This document shows positions 9,311 to 18,062 of a stretch of 50,383 nucleotides of DNA, piece after piece (positions within the stretch are counted from its first letter, which is position 1; each line of letters begins with the position of its first letter). Both the position numbers and the translations under genes were made by a program. The notes beneath the pieces are model-generated. The model was not told the DNA's origin, did no database searches, and saw only the letters and a list, made by a program, of their open reading frames with translations. The DNA comes from Richelia sp. CSU_2_1 (GTDB lineage: Bacteria; Cyanobacteriota; Cyanobacteriia; Cyanobacteriales; Microcoleaceae), in the NCBI GenBank assembly GCA_012034575.1, contig JAAUPF010000027.1, positions 1 to 50,383 of the forward strand, given 5' to 3'.

Positions 9311-9736
9311 ATGATTATTGATAACGCCATGAATTCTAACAAGCAAAGCTCCAATTTTTTTGGCAATATCGGAAAAGTTACGATCGGTCTGATTCTGCTG
9401 GCCGCCGGCATGGGATTTACCAATCCTGCAAGGGACAAATACCTGACTTACGCTTCCGGCCAACTAGCAACGGAACTGGAAAATGCGGTGTGTACTGATT
9501 CTCGGGTACCTAAAGCTTTGAGCGGCGTTACAGATACTTTGATCGGCAGTTGCAAAAATTTAGTGACTTCGCAGCGAGATACGATGGAACGCTTGCTCGA
9601 CAATACCACTCAGCGTCAAAACTTCGGCGTTGCTAGCATTTACACTACTGAATTGGGCGGCAAAAGCTATCAAAGTGTAGGAGCTTTTGGCAACTTTGTT
9701 ACCCTACCGCCGGCTGCGAAAGATGCTCAAAAATAG
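9311..9736 (+). CDS. DUF4359 protein, probably anchored in the membrane
   Basis: A 141-residue protein with one hydrophobic segment (about 22-36, VTIGLILLAAGMGF), then TNPARDKYLTYASGQL, the start of the DUF4359 domain. Two Cys (about 61 and 80) are spaced as in this family and probably form a disulfide outside the cytoplasm. Function is unknown. An internal ATG at 9329 (MNSNKQSS) is an alternative start; the upstream ATG has a purine-rich GGGGTAAG ahead of it. A strong terminator lies about 190 bases after the stop. Confidence 0.8.
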   Translation: MIIDNAMNSNKQSSNFFGNIGKVTIGLILLAAGMGFTNPARDKYLTYASGQLATELENAVCTDSRVPKALSGVTDTLIGSCKNLVTSQRDTMERLLDNTTQRQNFGVASIYTTELGGKSYQSVGAFGNFVTLPPAAKDAQK

Positions 9737-9794
9737 TCGATCGTCGATTGTTGGGGAGTTATATCAATTCCGGTAACACCAGAATGACATAGAG

Positions 9795-9853
9795 GACACG
9801 GCACTGCCGTGTCCCTACAATCTTGCGGGGTAGGGACACGGCACTGCCGTGTC
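9795..9853. repeat. Paired 19-base palindromes (GACACGGCA type)
   Basis: GACACGGCACTGCCGTGTC occurs at 9795-9813 and again at 9835-9853. Between them GTCCCTAC and GTAGGGAC are also inverted, so the whole unit can fold into a larger stem. It is a dispersed intergenic repeat. Confidence 0.8.
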
Positions 9854-9929
9854 GAAAGCTGTGAGTAATATTAATAATTCCGATGCTACCGGACAAGATC
9901 TCAAATGTTTTATGATACTGAAATAGTAG

Positions 9930-9964
9930 AAACCGGGTTTTGTTGAAAGCCCGGTTTTTTATTT
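9930..9964 (+). terminator. Intrinsic terminator after the DUF4359 gene
   Basis: AAACCGGG (9930-9937) pairs with CCCGGTTT (9950-9957), an 8-bp stem with a 12-base loop, followed by TTTTTTATTT. It terminates + transcription before the convergent minus-strand gene. Confidence 0.8.
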
Positions 9965-9986
9965 GGTGTTAATGCCTTAATTGGCA

Positions 9987-11153
9987 TCAGAAACGGCGAC
10001 GCCACTTGTTCAAACAAGCTTCTCCAATTGATGCCACAGATTGCATTTGAGCTAATTGTTCCCGCAAAGCTTTGATGGTTCTTTGCTGTTCTTGACACTG
10101 CTGCTGCAGGGCGTCGTAATTTTGCTGTTTTCCCTGACTCTTGCTCAACTGATTTTCTAAATCTGGCAACTTGGTAAGTTGAACTTGTAATTGATAGATC
10201 GCACTTGATTTTTCTGCTAACTGCTGTTGCAATGTTTCGTAACTAGACTTTGATACGGTGTGCTGCAATTGCTGTTCCAGATTTTGCTTTTGTGACACCA
10301 ACTGATGTTGTAAAGAACCGATCGAACTTTCTTTTTCCGACAACTGATGTTGTAAAGAACCGATCGAACTTTCTTTTTCCGACAACTGATGCTGCAAAGA
10401 AGCGAGCAAACTTTCTTTCTCAGACAATTGATGCTGCAAAGAAGCGAGCAAACTTTCTTTGTCCGACAATTCCTGCTGCAAAGAAGCGAGCGAACTTTCC
10501 TTATCCGACAATTCCTGCTGCAAAGAATCGTAACTTGACTTTGATACCGTTTCCTGCAATTGGCTTTCCAGATTTTCCTTTTCGGCTAATTGCTGCTGCA
10601 AAGAAGCGATCGAACTGTCTTTTTCTAACAGCTCTTGCTGCAAAGAAGCGATCGCACTTTCCGTTTCCGACAACTGCTCCTGCAAAGATTCGTAACTTGA
10701 CTTCGTTACCATTTCCTGCAATTGGCTTTCCAGATTTTCCTTTTCGGCCAGTTGCTGTTCCAAAGAAGAGATCGAACTCTCCCTTTCAGCTAACTGCTGT
10801 TGTAAAGCTTTGTAACTTTCTTGGAGAGGATTTGGCTCCGTGCCCGCATCGGACGGTCGAGTTTGGGCTGTTGGAGGAGCGTCTATTTCATTTTCTGAGA
10901 CTGTTTCCCCTGGAGAATCGGCGATTTCTGCAGCAGAGTTTCCCTCTTTTTTCCAAGTTACAGTAACTTCTGCCTTGTCCTGAGAAATATTCAGAGCGCC
11001 TTGTGCTAGGCGTTCTAGGAGTTCCGATCTGGATATGCCGAGTTTGCGAGCGATCGAGTTCAATCGATCGGCACTAGCAGAAGTCAGCGAAAGCCCGACT
11101 TTGACTTTGCTTTCTGGATTTGAACTAACTGGATTGCGATTTTTTTTTACCAT
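9987..11153 (-). CDS. Ribbon-helix-helix-like protein with a long repeat-built coiled coil
   Basis: A 388-residue protein from ATG 11153, chosen over GTG 11159 because AAGGAAA sits about 8 bases before it. Residues about 16-50 (KVGLSLTSASADRLNSIARK, then LGISRSELLERLAQGA) resemble an RHH/CopG- or ParB-accessory-like DNA-binding unit. An acidic, Pro-rich linker follows. From about 110 to 360 it is almost pure coiled coil made of 14-residue repeats (LQ.QLSEKESSIAS type). The repeats are also near-identical at DNA level in 42-bp steps (about 10290-10530). It ends with a basic tail, KWRRRF. A structural or DNA-organising role is plausible but unproven. The plus-strand frame opposite is a shadow. 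Confidence 0.75.
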   Translation of the reverse strand: MVKKNRNPVSSNPESKVKVGLSLTSASADRLNSIARKLGISRSELLERLAQGALNISQDKAEVTVTWKKEGNSAAEIADSPGETVSENEIDAPPTAQTRPSDAGTEPNPLQESYKALQQQLAERESSISSLEQQLAEKENLESQLQEMVTKSSYESLQEQLSETESAIASLQQELLEKDSSIASLQQQLAEKENLESQLQETVSKSSYDSLQQELSDKESSLASLQQELSDKESLLASLQHQLSEKESLLASLQHQLSEKESSIGSLQHQLSEKESSIGSLQHQLVSQKQNLEQQLQHTVSKSSYETLQQQLAEKSSAIYQLQVQLTKLPDLENQLSKSQGKQQNYDALQQQCQEQQRTIKALREQLAQMQSVASIGEACLNKWRRRF

Positions 11154-11170
11154 TGGCACTTTCCTTATCA

Positions 11171-11207
11171 GAAAACTGGGTTGAAAACCCCGTCCTTATA
11201 GGACGGC
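11171..11207. mobile_element. Probable left-end hairpins of an IS200/IS605-type element
   Basis: GGGTTGAAAACCCC and CCGTCCTTATAGGACGG form two consecutive small hairpins just upstream of tnpB. The same GGGGTTTTCAACCC core is found at 215-228. Subterminal hairpins are the hallmark of IS200/IS605 ends. They could also be in the leader of the minus-strand coiled-coil gene. Confidence 0.45.
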
Positions 11208-11415
11208 TTTAATTATAAATCTTTGTTGGTGCACTTACGAACAAATCTTATAATGGAAGATATAGGATTAGCCAAATAAAACGGGTAAGATTGGTGAAAC
11301 GTGCAGATGGTGTATACGTTCAATTTTGTACATCCTTTTCCGCACAATTGTACTGTCAAAGAACAGCCAAGCGCAAAAGCGAAAAAATTATTCCAGAGCT
11401 TTTCGGGGGGTGAAA

Positions 11416-12714
11416 ATGAAGCGAGTTGAACAGCATATTATTAAGAGCAGCCACAAATGGTTTGCTTATTGCGATGAAATCACAAATATTTCGCGCCAGC
11501 TTTATAACAGCGCGCAGTACACCCAACGGCAAAGCTTTTTTTACGGACACTCAACACTAACGCTGGCACAGTTGGATCGTCTGTTTCAAAGAGACCAAAA
11601 CTACAGTCTGCTCCCAGCAAAAGTAGCACAACTGGTCCTGGCGCAATGCGCCGATGCTTGGGCGAGTTACTTCGCTGCACTTAAAGCTTACAGGATGGAC
11701 TCTGTAAAATTCACGGGAAAACCAAAGCTTCCCGGTTATGTTGATTCCAGAAATATAGTTAAGTTCAACAACCAAGCCATCAGTAAGCGTGAGTTCAAAA
11801 AAGGTAAAATTGTACCGTCAATGTCCTCTATTTGTATACCCATAAAAGATGGCTTAAAGTTTGAGGATTTGTGCGAAGTTCGGATTGTCTCCAAAACAGG
11901 ATGCTACGTTGTTGAGGTAGTCTACGAGAAGCCAGCTCCTGCTCAATTCTTTTGCAGCCTGAATCCCGAATTGGCTGCCGCCATCGATATCGGGCTGGAT
12001 AACTTAGCAACCGTCGTATTTTCTGACCCCACCATCAGTCCGCTAGCAATCAAGGGCAAACCACTGAAAAGCGTCAATGGGTTCTACAACAAGCAAGTAG
12101 CTAAGTAAAGAGGATTCATCAAAACTGGTACATCACGCCACCTGCAAAACATTGTGAGAAATCGCAATAACTTTGTTGACTCTTACTTACATCAAACTAC
12201 AAGGTTGCTGGTGTCGGAATTTCTGGCACTCGGAGTGACAAAAGTTGCTATTGGAAAAAACACTCAATGGAAAACCAGTATCAATCTGGGAAAGCAGACC
12301 AATCAAAAGTTTGTCCAAGTACCGCACGCGAGATTCATTGAAATTCTGACATACAAACTCAATGATGTCGGAATAGAAGTTGTGGTGGGCGAAGAATCTT
12401 ACACCAGTAAAGCTTCGTTTTTGGATTGGGATACCATCCCAACCTATACACCCGGCAGAACAGAAAAGCCAGTTTTCAGTGGTAAACGGGTGCATCGTAG
12501 CTGGTACGTGGCGTCTGATGGGTCAAAAATTCACGCTGATGTGAACGGAGCTTTCAACATCGGTAGAAAAGTAATCTCAAAGTCTTTTGCATGCTTGCAG
12601 GATATCGTACTGAGAGATAGGGGGTGTCTGGTAGTACATCCAAGGCGAATAACGCCTGCGTTCCCCTCGTTATTGGGTAAGGCGCAGGTGTTGCTTAAAG
12701 CCAAATTAGGATAA
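11416..12714 (+). pseudogene. tnpB: TnpB-family RNA-guided endonuclease, interrupted by an in-frame stop
   Basis: Two frames in the same phase are separated only by TAA at 12106-12108, after KSVNGFYNKQVAK and before RGFIKTGTSRHLQ. Read through, the protein is about 431 residues from ATG 11416, which has a GGGGGG purine run upstream. It has the TnpB N-terminus (MKRVEQHIIKSSHKW) and three RuvC blocks: Asp in AAIDIGLDNLATV, Glu in VVVGEESYTSKASF, and Asp in HADVNGAFNIGRK. The zinc-finger cysteines expected around the second and third blocks are absent, as in some TnpB clades. No tnpA is nearby, so this was an IS1341-type (tnpB-only) element. The stop truncates before RuvC-II, so the product should be inactive unless the stop is a sequencing error. 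Confidence 0.88.
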
Positions 12715-12788
12715 CAAATGCTTTGTCTATATTTGTCTATCCAAAATGGAACTATAGTGGCAGAAGCCGAACTTCAAATTAATTCTTG

Positions 12789-14321
12789 TTACTTATCAAG
12801 TGTCGATATGTCGAGGAATTCGACAGTTTGGAAAAAAGCTAACAACCGAGTTTTGATGCGATCGACTCCACCTTGAACGTTAGACTCAATATTCAAAGGC
12901 ATCACCGGATCGTGCAGCGACAAACGCAATAAAAACCATCCGTCTTCCTCAGGTGAGGCGCAGGAAATTCGCACTCCTTCGTAGTTTTTGGGAACGCTTT
13001 GCCAATCTGCTTGAGTTGAAGCAAAGTCTTTCAGTTTTTCTATTGCCGACTCGCCGACAGATTTGAAATCATCGGCATTAATTTTGATCCGAAATTCCGC
13101 ACTTTCTTCAGGCTCTTTTAAAGAGGCAATTAAATCCGGTAAAGACTTGCCTGCCAGCTTGGATTTAGCCAATTCAATCAATAGCTTGCTGACCAAATAA
13201 GCGCCATCATCGAGAAAGTAATTTTCCTTCAAAGCGCCGTGTCCCGAAGTTTCGATCGCCAACCACGATTCCTGTCCGTTGCGATTGAGCAGAATCGACT
13301 CGTCAATCACGTTTTTGTAGCCGCGTTTAAAGCGGTGATGTACTCCCTTTAAATCCTGTTCGATGAATTGCGTTAAACCATCAGAGGTGATAGAATCTGT
13401 GACAATTGTAGAGCCTGGGTGTTCTTGGAGGACGATCGCCGAAATTAAAGCAATTAAGCGATTGCGATTGAGTTCCTTCCCGGTAAAATCGACTGCCGCA
13501 CTGCGATCGACATCGGTATCAAAAATAATCCCAAAATCCGCCTTGTTTTCCATTACCGCTTGACAAATTGACTCCATTGCCGCTTTATCTTCGGGATTCG
13601 GCACGTGATTCGGAAAAGTGCCATCCGGTTCCAGAAACTGACTTCCCGTCGTGTCCGCGCCTAAAGGTTTCAAAACTTTATCGACATAGAATCCCCCCGC
13701 ACCGTTGCCCGCATCCACAACAATTTTTAAGCCTGTCAGCGGTCGATCGAAATTATCTGGATGATTGACTGCTTCCCGAATTTTTGTCACGAATTGGTTG
13801 CCATAAACTGAAATAAAATCGCGATCTGTAATCCTACCACTAACAGCAGACTGCTCAAATTCATTGCTTTCGGCTAATGCCAAGATATCGGTAATATCTT
13901 TTTTTTGCAAACCGCCGTTGGCGGTAAAAAACTTTAACCCGTTGCGATTAAAAGGCAAATGACTTGCCGTCAGCATAATCGCACCGTTGCAATCAAAACC
14001 TGGGGTAATCGTACTCATAAACATCGCCGGAGTTGAAGCCATTTCAAAGTTGTAGACTTGGCTGCCGGTTGAGGTAATACCCGCCATGACTGCTTGCATT
14101 AAACTGGGCCCGGATAGGCGGCTGTCGCGCCCGATCGCGATCGTTAATTCTGTCGCAGGTTTATTGACTTTTTGCCCCAGCCAAGTTACGAAAGCCTGCC
14201 CCAAAATTGTCGCAATTTCCGGAGTCAAATTAACCTGTTCGCCTGGAACACCTTCGAGGGCGACACCGCGAATGTCTGAGCCATTTTGCAGTTTTTTCCA
14301 GTTATAGTTTTGCATAATCAT
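12789..14321 (-). CDS. Phosphohexomutase (phosphomannomutase/phosphoglucomutase family)
   Basis: A 510-residue alpha-D-phosphohexomutase interconverting hexose 1- and 6-phosphates for polysaccharide and nucleotide-sugar synthesis. The phosphoserine loop is TASHLPFNRNG with Ser at about 120. The metal loop is DTDVDRSAAVD and the sugar-binding loop SGHGALKENYFLDDG. The loop reads SHLP instead of the common SHNP, as in a cyanobacterial/plant-like subgroup. The start is placed at ATG 14321 (or 14315). The frame stays open to 14435 only because it runs through heptamer repeats. Substrate preference, mannose or glucose, cannot be read from sequence alone. Confidence 0.88.
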   Translation of the reverse strand: MIMQNYNWKKLQNGSDIRGVALEGVPGEQVNLTPEIATILGQAFVTWLGQKVNKPATELTIAIGRDSRLSGPSLMQAVMAGITSTGSQVYNFEMASTPAMFMSTITPGFDCNGAIMLTASHLPFNRNGLKFFTANGGLQKKDITDILALAESNEFEQSAVSGRITDRDFISVYGNQFVTKIREAVNHPDNFDRPLTGLKIVVDAGNGAGGFYVDKVLKPLGADTTGSQFLEPDGTFPNHVPNPEDKAAMESICQAVMENKADFGIIFDTDVDRSAAVDFTGKELNRNRLIALISAIVLQEHPGSTIVTDSITSDGLTQFIEQDLKGVHHRFKRGYKNVIDESILLNRNGQESWLAIETSGHGALKENYFLDDGAYLVSKLLIELAKSKLAGKSLPDLIASLKEPEESAEFRIKINADDFKSVGESAIEKLKDFASTQADWQSVPKNYEGVRISCASPEEDGWFLLRLSLHDPVMPLNIESNVQGGVDRIKTRLLAFFQTVEFLDISTLDK

Positions 14322-14334
14322 TGATGGTAAGTAT

Positions 14335-14407
14335 AACAGTTGACAGTTGACAGTTGACAGTTGACAGCGATGCCCGCTCGCCGGCCGTTGGGTTGACAGT
14401 TGATAGT
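14335..14407. repeat. Heptamer tandem repeats (TTGACAG)
   Basis: Four to five TTGACAG units, a 30-base interruption, then two more, directly upstream of the phosphohexomutase start. Confidence 0.85.
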
Positions 14408-14658
14408 ATTCAAAGGCTGTGTGTAAGTCCCACAAAACTAAGGGAAGAACTTATTTCGGGATTAAAAGCCTTGTCAGACTATATCACTTTCTTTACTGTC
14501 GAGGATAGTGGCAAGATGTTTGCGGACTTTTGACGATTGCAATCCCAAAATGATGTCTTTGTTACAGACACCATGCTGAATTAGTTATATGTCGATCGCC
14601 TCACTATTTGGCTAGTCAACAATTAATCGAACCCGATCCAGCTCAATAATGGTTTTTG

Positions 14659-15098
14659 CTAGTCACTCAAATTTTCTAGATCGGCTAAATCTTGCAATCT
14701 TCCTGATGCTTTCTTATTTTTTTTCAAATTATCTAAGTCAATAAATGTAACAACAACATCATCAATGAAAACTTCTAAACGCAAAGGATAACAATCCTCA
14801 AAAATAACCCCATCAATATTTGTCAACAAGTCTATTCGATTAGGAGGATAGCCAAGCTGAATAATTTGGTTTTGTGTCAGAAAATCTTGAGTCTGTAAAC
14901 CCAAAGAACTAAAGCCAAATTGCTCTAAAGCTTGAAGCAAGTTATTTGCATTATCTAGGCTGTTTCTATCCAGATATCAATGTCTTTTGTGTAACGAGGA
15001 TGACCGTGTATTGCTACCGCATAGCCACCGACAACAAGATATTGAACGCGATTATCGTTGAGAAATTGTATAAACTCTTTGAAGTCTTGATTCAGCAT
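14659..15098 (-). pseudogene. DUF6036-like nucleotidyltransferase, interrupted by a 1-base frameshift
   Basis: The N-terminal part (14955-15098) has the nucleotidyltransferase signature LVVGGYAVAIHGHPRYTKD followed by IDIWI, that is GG...DxD. It stops at 14955-14957. The C-terminal part continues in another frame from DNANNLLQALEQFGF to the stop at 14659, with GYPPNRIDLLT and FIDLDNLKKNKKASGR. Restoring one A in the run at 14963-14965 gives a single 146-residue protein. Such enzymes often act as toxins of toxin-antitoxin pairs that modify tRNA or proteins. The upstream small gene overlaps its start. The break may be a consensus error. Confidence 0.8.
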
Positions 15099-15252
15099 CT
15101 TTATATTTCCATTGGTGATAGCTCTGACGAATTTCTTCTAAGGCTTTGAGTCTGGCTTGATAAGATTGGGTTTGCCAATAAGCAAAATCACTTTTTTGTT
15201 CTTTGAGGTTGATTTTCCGACAAAAAATTGGTCTTTCAAGTGAATTTCTCAT
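15052..15252 (-). CDS. Small partner protein of the nucleotidyltransferase (antitoxin candidate)
   Basis: A 66-residue protein from ATG 15252 (MRNSLERPIFCRKIN); a longer start at 15270 is possible. It is charged and helical, with no known domain that I can name. Its end overlaps the start of the nucleotidyltransferase by 47 bases, so the two are translationally coupled. Small helical proteins in this position are usually the antitoxins of nucleotidyltransferase pairs. This is inference from context. Confidence 0.6.
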   Translation of the reverse strand: MRNSLERPIFCRKINLKEQKSDFAYWQTQSYQARLKALEEIRQSYHQWKYKDAESRLQRVYTISQR

Positions 15253-15289
15253 CTGTTTATTTATACTCAAAAGTGAAATAATGTCGGTC

Positions 15290-15415
15290 TATAGCGATCC
15301 TAAATGATTCGCAAAATTTGTAGGGGTAGTGCCCCCGTGCCTACCCCTAATCTATCGCGCGATCGCGGGGGGATTGCCCCTACAGTAATTACGCAAATGA
15401 TTTAGGATTGCTATA
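15290..15415. mobile_element. MITE copy A1 (TATAGCGATCCTAAAT ends)
   Basis: A 126-base element with imperfect terminal inverted repeats of about 26 bp (TATAGCGATCCTAAATGATT at left, its complement with a few changes at right). The core is the GTAGGGG..GTGCCCCCGTGCC / GCGGGGGGATTGCCCCTAC repeat. The left 37 bases recur exactly, inverted, as the right end of the copy at 36883-37024. It has no coding capacity. Confidence 0.8.
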
Positions 15416-15508
15416 AATCCCGTAAATCCCCCTAATAAAGGGGGATTTATAAGCTTATTATCCCATTCTTTCCGGGGATTTGGGGAGTCGCCAGAGTGAA
15501 AAATAAAT

Positions 15509-16414
15509 CTAGTCGCGATCGACACTGTAAATTGCCGCCAACCGGAACTCACCATTCGCGGGTACTTCGACAATATCCGTCGCCGCATTGGTCGTTTCCA
15601 CGCAGATTAAACGCTGATAATCGGCATCATCAAGATCGGCCATACTTGCAGAGATTTTCACCCAAGGATTCCAAACTACGGCGGATTTGCTACCCGAGGA
15701 TTTAATGCGGATGCGCCGATCGAGAGCAGCATCATCAATGACTAATTCATTGGTAACATCAAGATAGATGCGATCGACTTCACTTGCGATCGTTACTGCA
15801 CCCGCTTGAGTTTTTTCTGCACCACCATCAACTTTATCAAGATATTGGGTATTTTCTAAACCCAAAACCTGCACGCGGTTGATATCACCCACTAGAAAAT
15901 AAGTGTGGAAAGCTTGGGTGAGGGGAAAGGCTTTTTCACTTAGATTGCGTGTGATTAATTCTACTGTGAGAGTGGTGCCGATCGTAATGGCGATCGTCAA
16001 TTCAAAAGCTTGCGGCCAAATCGCCCTCGTTTCTTCGGTGTCCTTTAATCCCAAAGTAACTTTAGTTGCGCCTTCTGCGGTGGTGCTAGTTGCTACCACA
16101 TTCCACAGGCGATTGCGCACAAACCCGTGACTCGCACGCCCCAAGCCTTCGGGATCTGGACCGAACCAAGGCCAGCAGATGGGTATACCGCCTTTGATCG
16201 CTTTTCCTTCTGCATAGTAGGCTTTGTCGCTGACGAACATCAAGTCTGCGGTTTCGGTGGCGGGTTGGAAGGAGAGCACTTGGCCGGAATACACGGAAAT
16301 CAAGGCTTTGGCTTGGCCGTTGTCGATGCGAATCATTGGAAAACCACCGTTTCCAGCAGCGAAGGTGAGTTGGCCGGCAATCCCGTAGTCGGTGTTTAAT
16401 CGATCGATGCTCAT
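15509..16414 (-). CDS. Glucose-6-phosphate 1-epimerase / D-hexose-6-phosphate mutarotase (YeaD-like)
   Basis: A 301-residue aldose-1-epimerase-fold protein that interconverts alpha and beta anomers of hexose 6-phosphates. Catalytic candidates are visible: His96 in GRASHGFVRNRLW, His170 in TQAFHTYFLVGD, and Glu in LICVETTNAATD near the C-terminus. GGIPICWPWFGP is characteristic of the YeaD subgroup. It is complete, with ATG at 16414. Genes around it are on the same strand but separated by repeats, so it is probably monocistronic. Confidence 0.93.
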   Translation of the reverse strand: MSIDRLNTDYGIAGQLTFAAGNGGFPMIRIDNGQAKALISVYSGQVLSFQPATETADLMFVSDKAYYAEGKAIKGGIPICWPWFGPDPEGLGRASHGFVRNRLWNVVATSTTAEGATKVTLGLKDTEETRAIWPQAFELTIAITIGTTLTVELITRNLSEKAFPLTQAFHTYFLVGDINRVQVLGLENTQYLDKVDGGAEKTQAGAVTIASEVDRIYLDVTNELVIDDAALDRRIRIKSSGSKSAVVWNPWVKISASMADLDDADYQRLICVETTNAATDIVEVPANGEFRLAAIYSVDRD

Positions 16415-16445
16415 GCTGTTGGTGGGAGTGAATTACTTCACAATT

Positions 16446-16560
16446 ATCTCAGGAATTGCGCATAAACTCTATCTGTAGGGTGCGCATTGCGCACCTTACT
16501 CCTATCTGAGGAATTGCGCATAAACTCTATTTGTAGGGTGCGCATTGCGCACCTTACTTT
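16446..16560. repeat. 58-bp direct duplication with GGTGCGCA palindromes
   Basis: The segment starting AGGAATTGCGCATAAACTCT occurs at 16451 and 16509, 58 bases apart. Each copy ends in the palindrome GGTGCGCATTGCGCACC. It lies between two minus-strand genes. Confidence 0.85.
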
Positions 16561-16600
16561 TATTGAACAGCGAAGAAGCAAAGGACGCGAAGTGGGTTTG

Positions 16601-17257
16601 TTAACTGGCTGGGTACAACTGTCGAATAAAGTCTTGGTAAAACTGCTCGTGCGCTCCTGAAAAGTTTTCCATTCCAGTCTTTGTTAAATACCCTTTCTTT
16701 TCAGTATGTGGATTTTTTACATAGCTGTAAATCACTTTTTGACGATCTGGATTCTCATGCCAGCTAATGTTGAAAGCTGCATATTTTGGAAAAAAAGTCA
16801 TTTCTGAGTACGCATCAATACGATCGTGAATCCACCAAGCTAATGCTGTCCAATCTTGTGTTCGATCGTAATAAGGAATAAAAGAAGTCACAACAATACA
16901 GGCAGTTGCACCCATATATCCATCCCGATCTTTGACATCCCAGATGTGTCCTGCATAATTTGCTTCATTACTGGCACAGCTATATTGATTTTGATTGTCG
17001 GCACCTATTTTATTGACAGCACTAGCACGAAAAGCGGAACGGACGCTGATTCGACCGAGTGCATCTTGAATTGGCTCGAGCACTTTTTCGCACAGATTTC
17101 TCCCGGCTGCAATTGCTAAATCTGGATCGTCCGGGATATTGGGAATGCTTTCAATTTGTGAGATTTCAGAATACAGAAATTCACGCATAAAAAAACTTTT
17201 TGAAAGTTGGATGCGTCCTAATTTTTCTAGAGCTTTTACTGTGTGCGGTTTTTTCAT
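16601..17257 (-). CDS. Peptidase M15-like (D-Ala-D-Ala carboxypeptidase fold) protein
   Basis: A 218-residue protein without a signal peptide. The start of the fold is seen in SFFMREFLYSEISQIESIPN and the core in LEPIQDALGRISVRSAFRAS. Possible zinc ligands are His and Asp in AGHIWDVKD and His in FNISWHENP, in the order expected for M15/VanY-like enzymes. I recall many bacterial homologues with the same NIPDDPDLAIAAGRNLCE segment, annotated as M15-like or hypothetical. Catalytic activity is not assured. AGGATGAG upstream supports ATG 17257. Confidence 0.6.
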   Translation of the reverse strand: MKKPHTVKALEKLGRIQLSKSFFMREFLYSEISQIESIPNIPDDPDLAIAAGRNLCEKVLEPIQDALGRISVRSAFRASAVNKIGADNQNQYSCASNEANYAGHIWDVKDRDGYMGATACIVVTSFIPYYDRTQDWTALAWWIHDRIDAYSEMTFFPKYAAFNISWHENPDRQKVIYSYVKNPHTEKKGYLTKTGMENFSGAHEQFYQDFIRQLYPAS

Positions 17258-17719
17258 CTGAACTCATCCTATTTCACTGCAACCCGATCGACCGCTCTTC
17301 AACATCTTCAATTACCTTCCTGTTTTCATATCCCAAAGTCCGATCGTAACATCCATGCCACTCACGACCTTGGCTGGAGTTGGAGGCTTGGGCTGTACCT
17401 TATCCCTCGGCCAACTCTCCGAGCCCTCTTCTCCCCCTCTCGACCGTCTCGATCCCCGACCCACAGCCCTTGCTAATATTCACTGCTCGTGTATCACTTG
17501 ACTGCCGTCACGATCTACGCGAAACTTTACAGATAACTGACGTAATGCTTCTAGATATTAATAAGTTTTGTTAAGTTGCGACTCAAAACCTATCGATTCG
17601 TCAAAATTGATGTAAGCGTTTGCGAGTCAGCCAACTCTCAAGAAGCGACTTCAGGACGCACCGCCGCCTCGCTAGCTGGTGTCGGTGTTCGATCGAACTA
17701 TCCAAATAATACGGAAGGA
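17258..17719. other. Gap without a recognisable gene
   Basis: Both strands were examined. Open frames here (e.g. plus strand 17243-17574) have no family resemblance and start inside the neighbouring gene. The part after 17500 is AT-rich and may hold promoter elements, but no clear -10/-35 pair was found. Confidence 0.4.
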
Positions 17720-18045
17720 TGAGAACCCCTAGCTTTCAAGCAGGGGATGAAATCCGCCTCGACAGGTTTAAACCTGTTGTTTCTTGGCTAGTTTCCTGAG
17801 AGTCTTTTGGTACATTTGCGTTAATGATGTTGGTGAAAAACCCATAACAAAAAAACATCAGCGAATGGAGCTAAAAGTAGCTGCACAGCCCTGAAGCGAG
17901 CGCAAAGGGTCGAGGCAGGTAGGACTGTTTGAACCAGTCAAAGCCCTACAGGGGCCAAACAACGTTGCTTCCGTCCGATTTCTCATCGGCTAAGCAACAT
18001 CAGTTGAGAATCCTGGTTTTTCAAAGCCAGGAGAGTTCAATCCTA
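17720..18045 (+). mobile_element. IS200/IS605-like relic with reRNA(omega-RNA)-like hairpins but no tnpB
   Basis: Ordered structures on the + strand are: CCCCT-GCTT/AAGC-AGGGG stem-loop (17725-17745); the perfect palindrome ACAGGTTTAAACCTGT (about 17769-17784); a nested stem GTAGG..ACTG/CAGT..CCTAC (about 17919-17953); GTTGCTT..CCGAT/ATCGG..AAGCAAC (about 17964-17998); and CCTGG/CCAGG framed by GTTGAGAAT and AGAGTTCAA (about 18003-18040). This order resembles the tnpB 3' end plus guide-RNA scaffold and right end of cyanobacterial IS605 elements. A short frame reading TALKRAQRVEAGRTV then stop (ending near 17930) may be a tnpB tail. The intact gene is absent. Confidence 0.5.
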
Positions 18046-18062
18046 TTCAGTCAGCCGGAATT

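Noticed and set aside
10250..10966. 238-residue plus-strand frame with repeated AAKKRANF-like units
   Set aside because: It is the complement of the coiled-coil gene's 42-bp repeats; periodicity keeps the opposite frame open. The minus frame has heptad logic and a ribosome site.
14322..14435. N-terminal extension of the phosphohexomutase frame
   Set aside because: It reads through TTGACAG repeats (QLSTVNCQL).
17919..17953. tRNA-like fold
   Set aside because: It lacks the conserved T-arm and a cloverleaf; it fits the IS605/reRNA-like hairpin series better.
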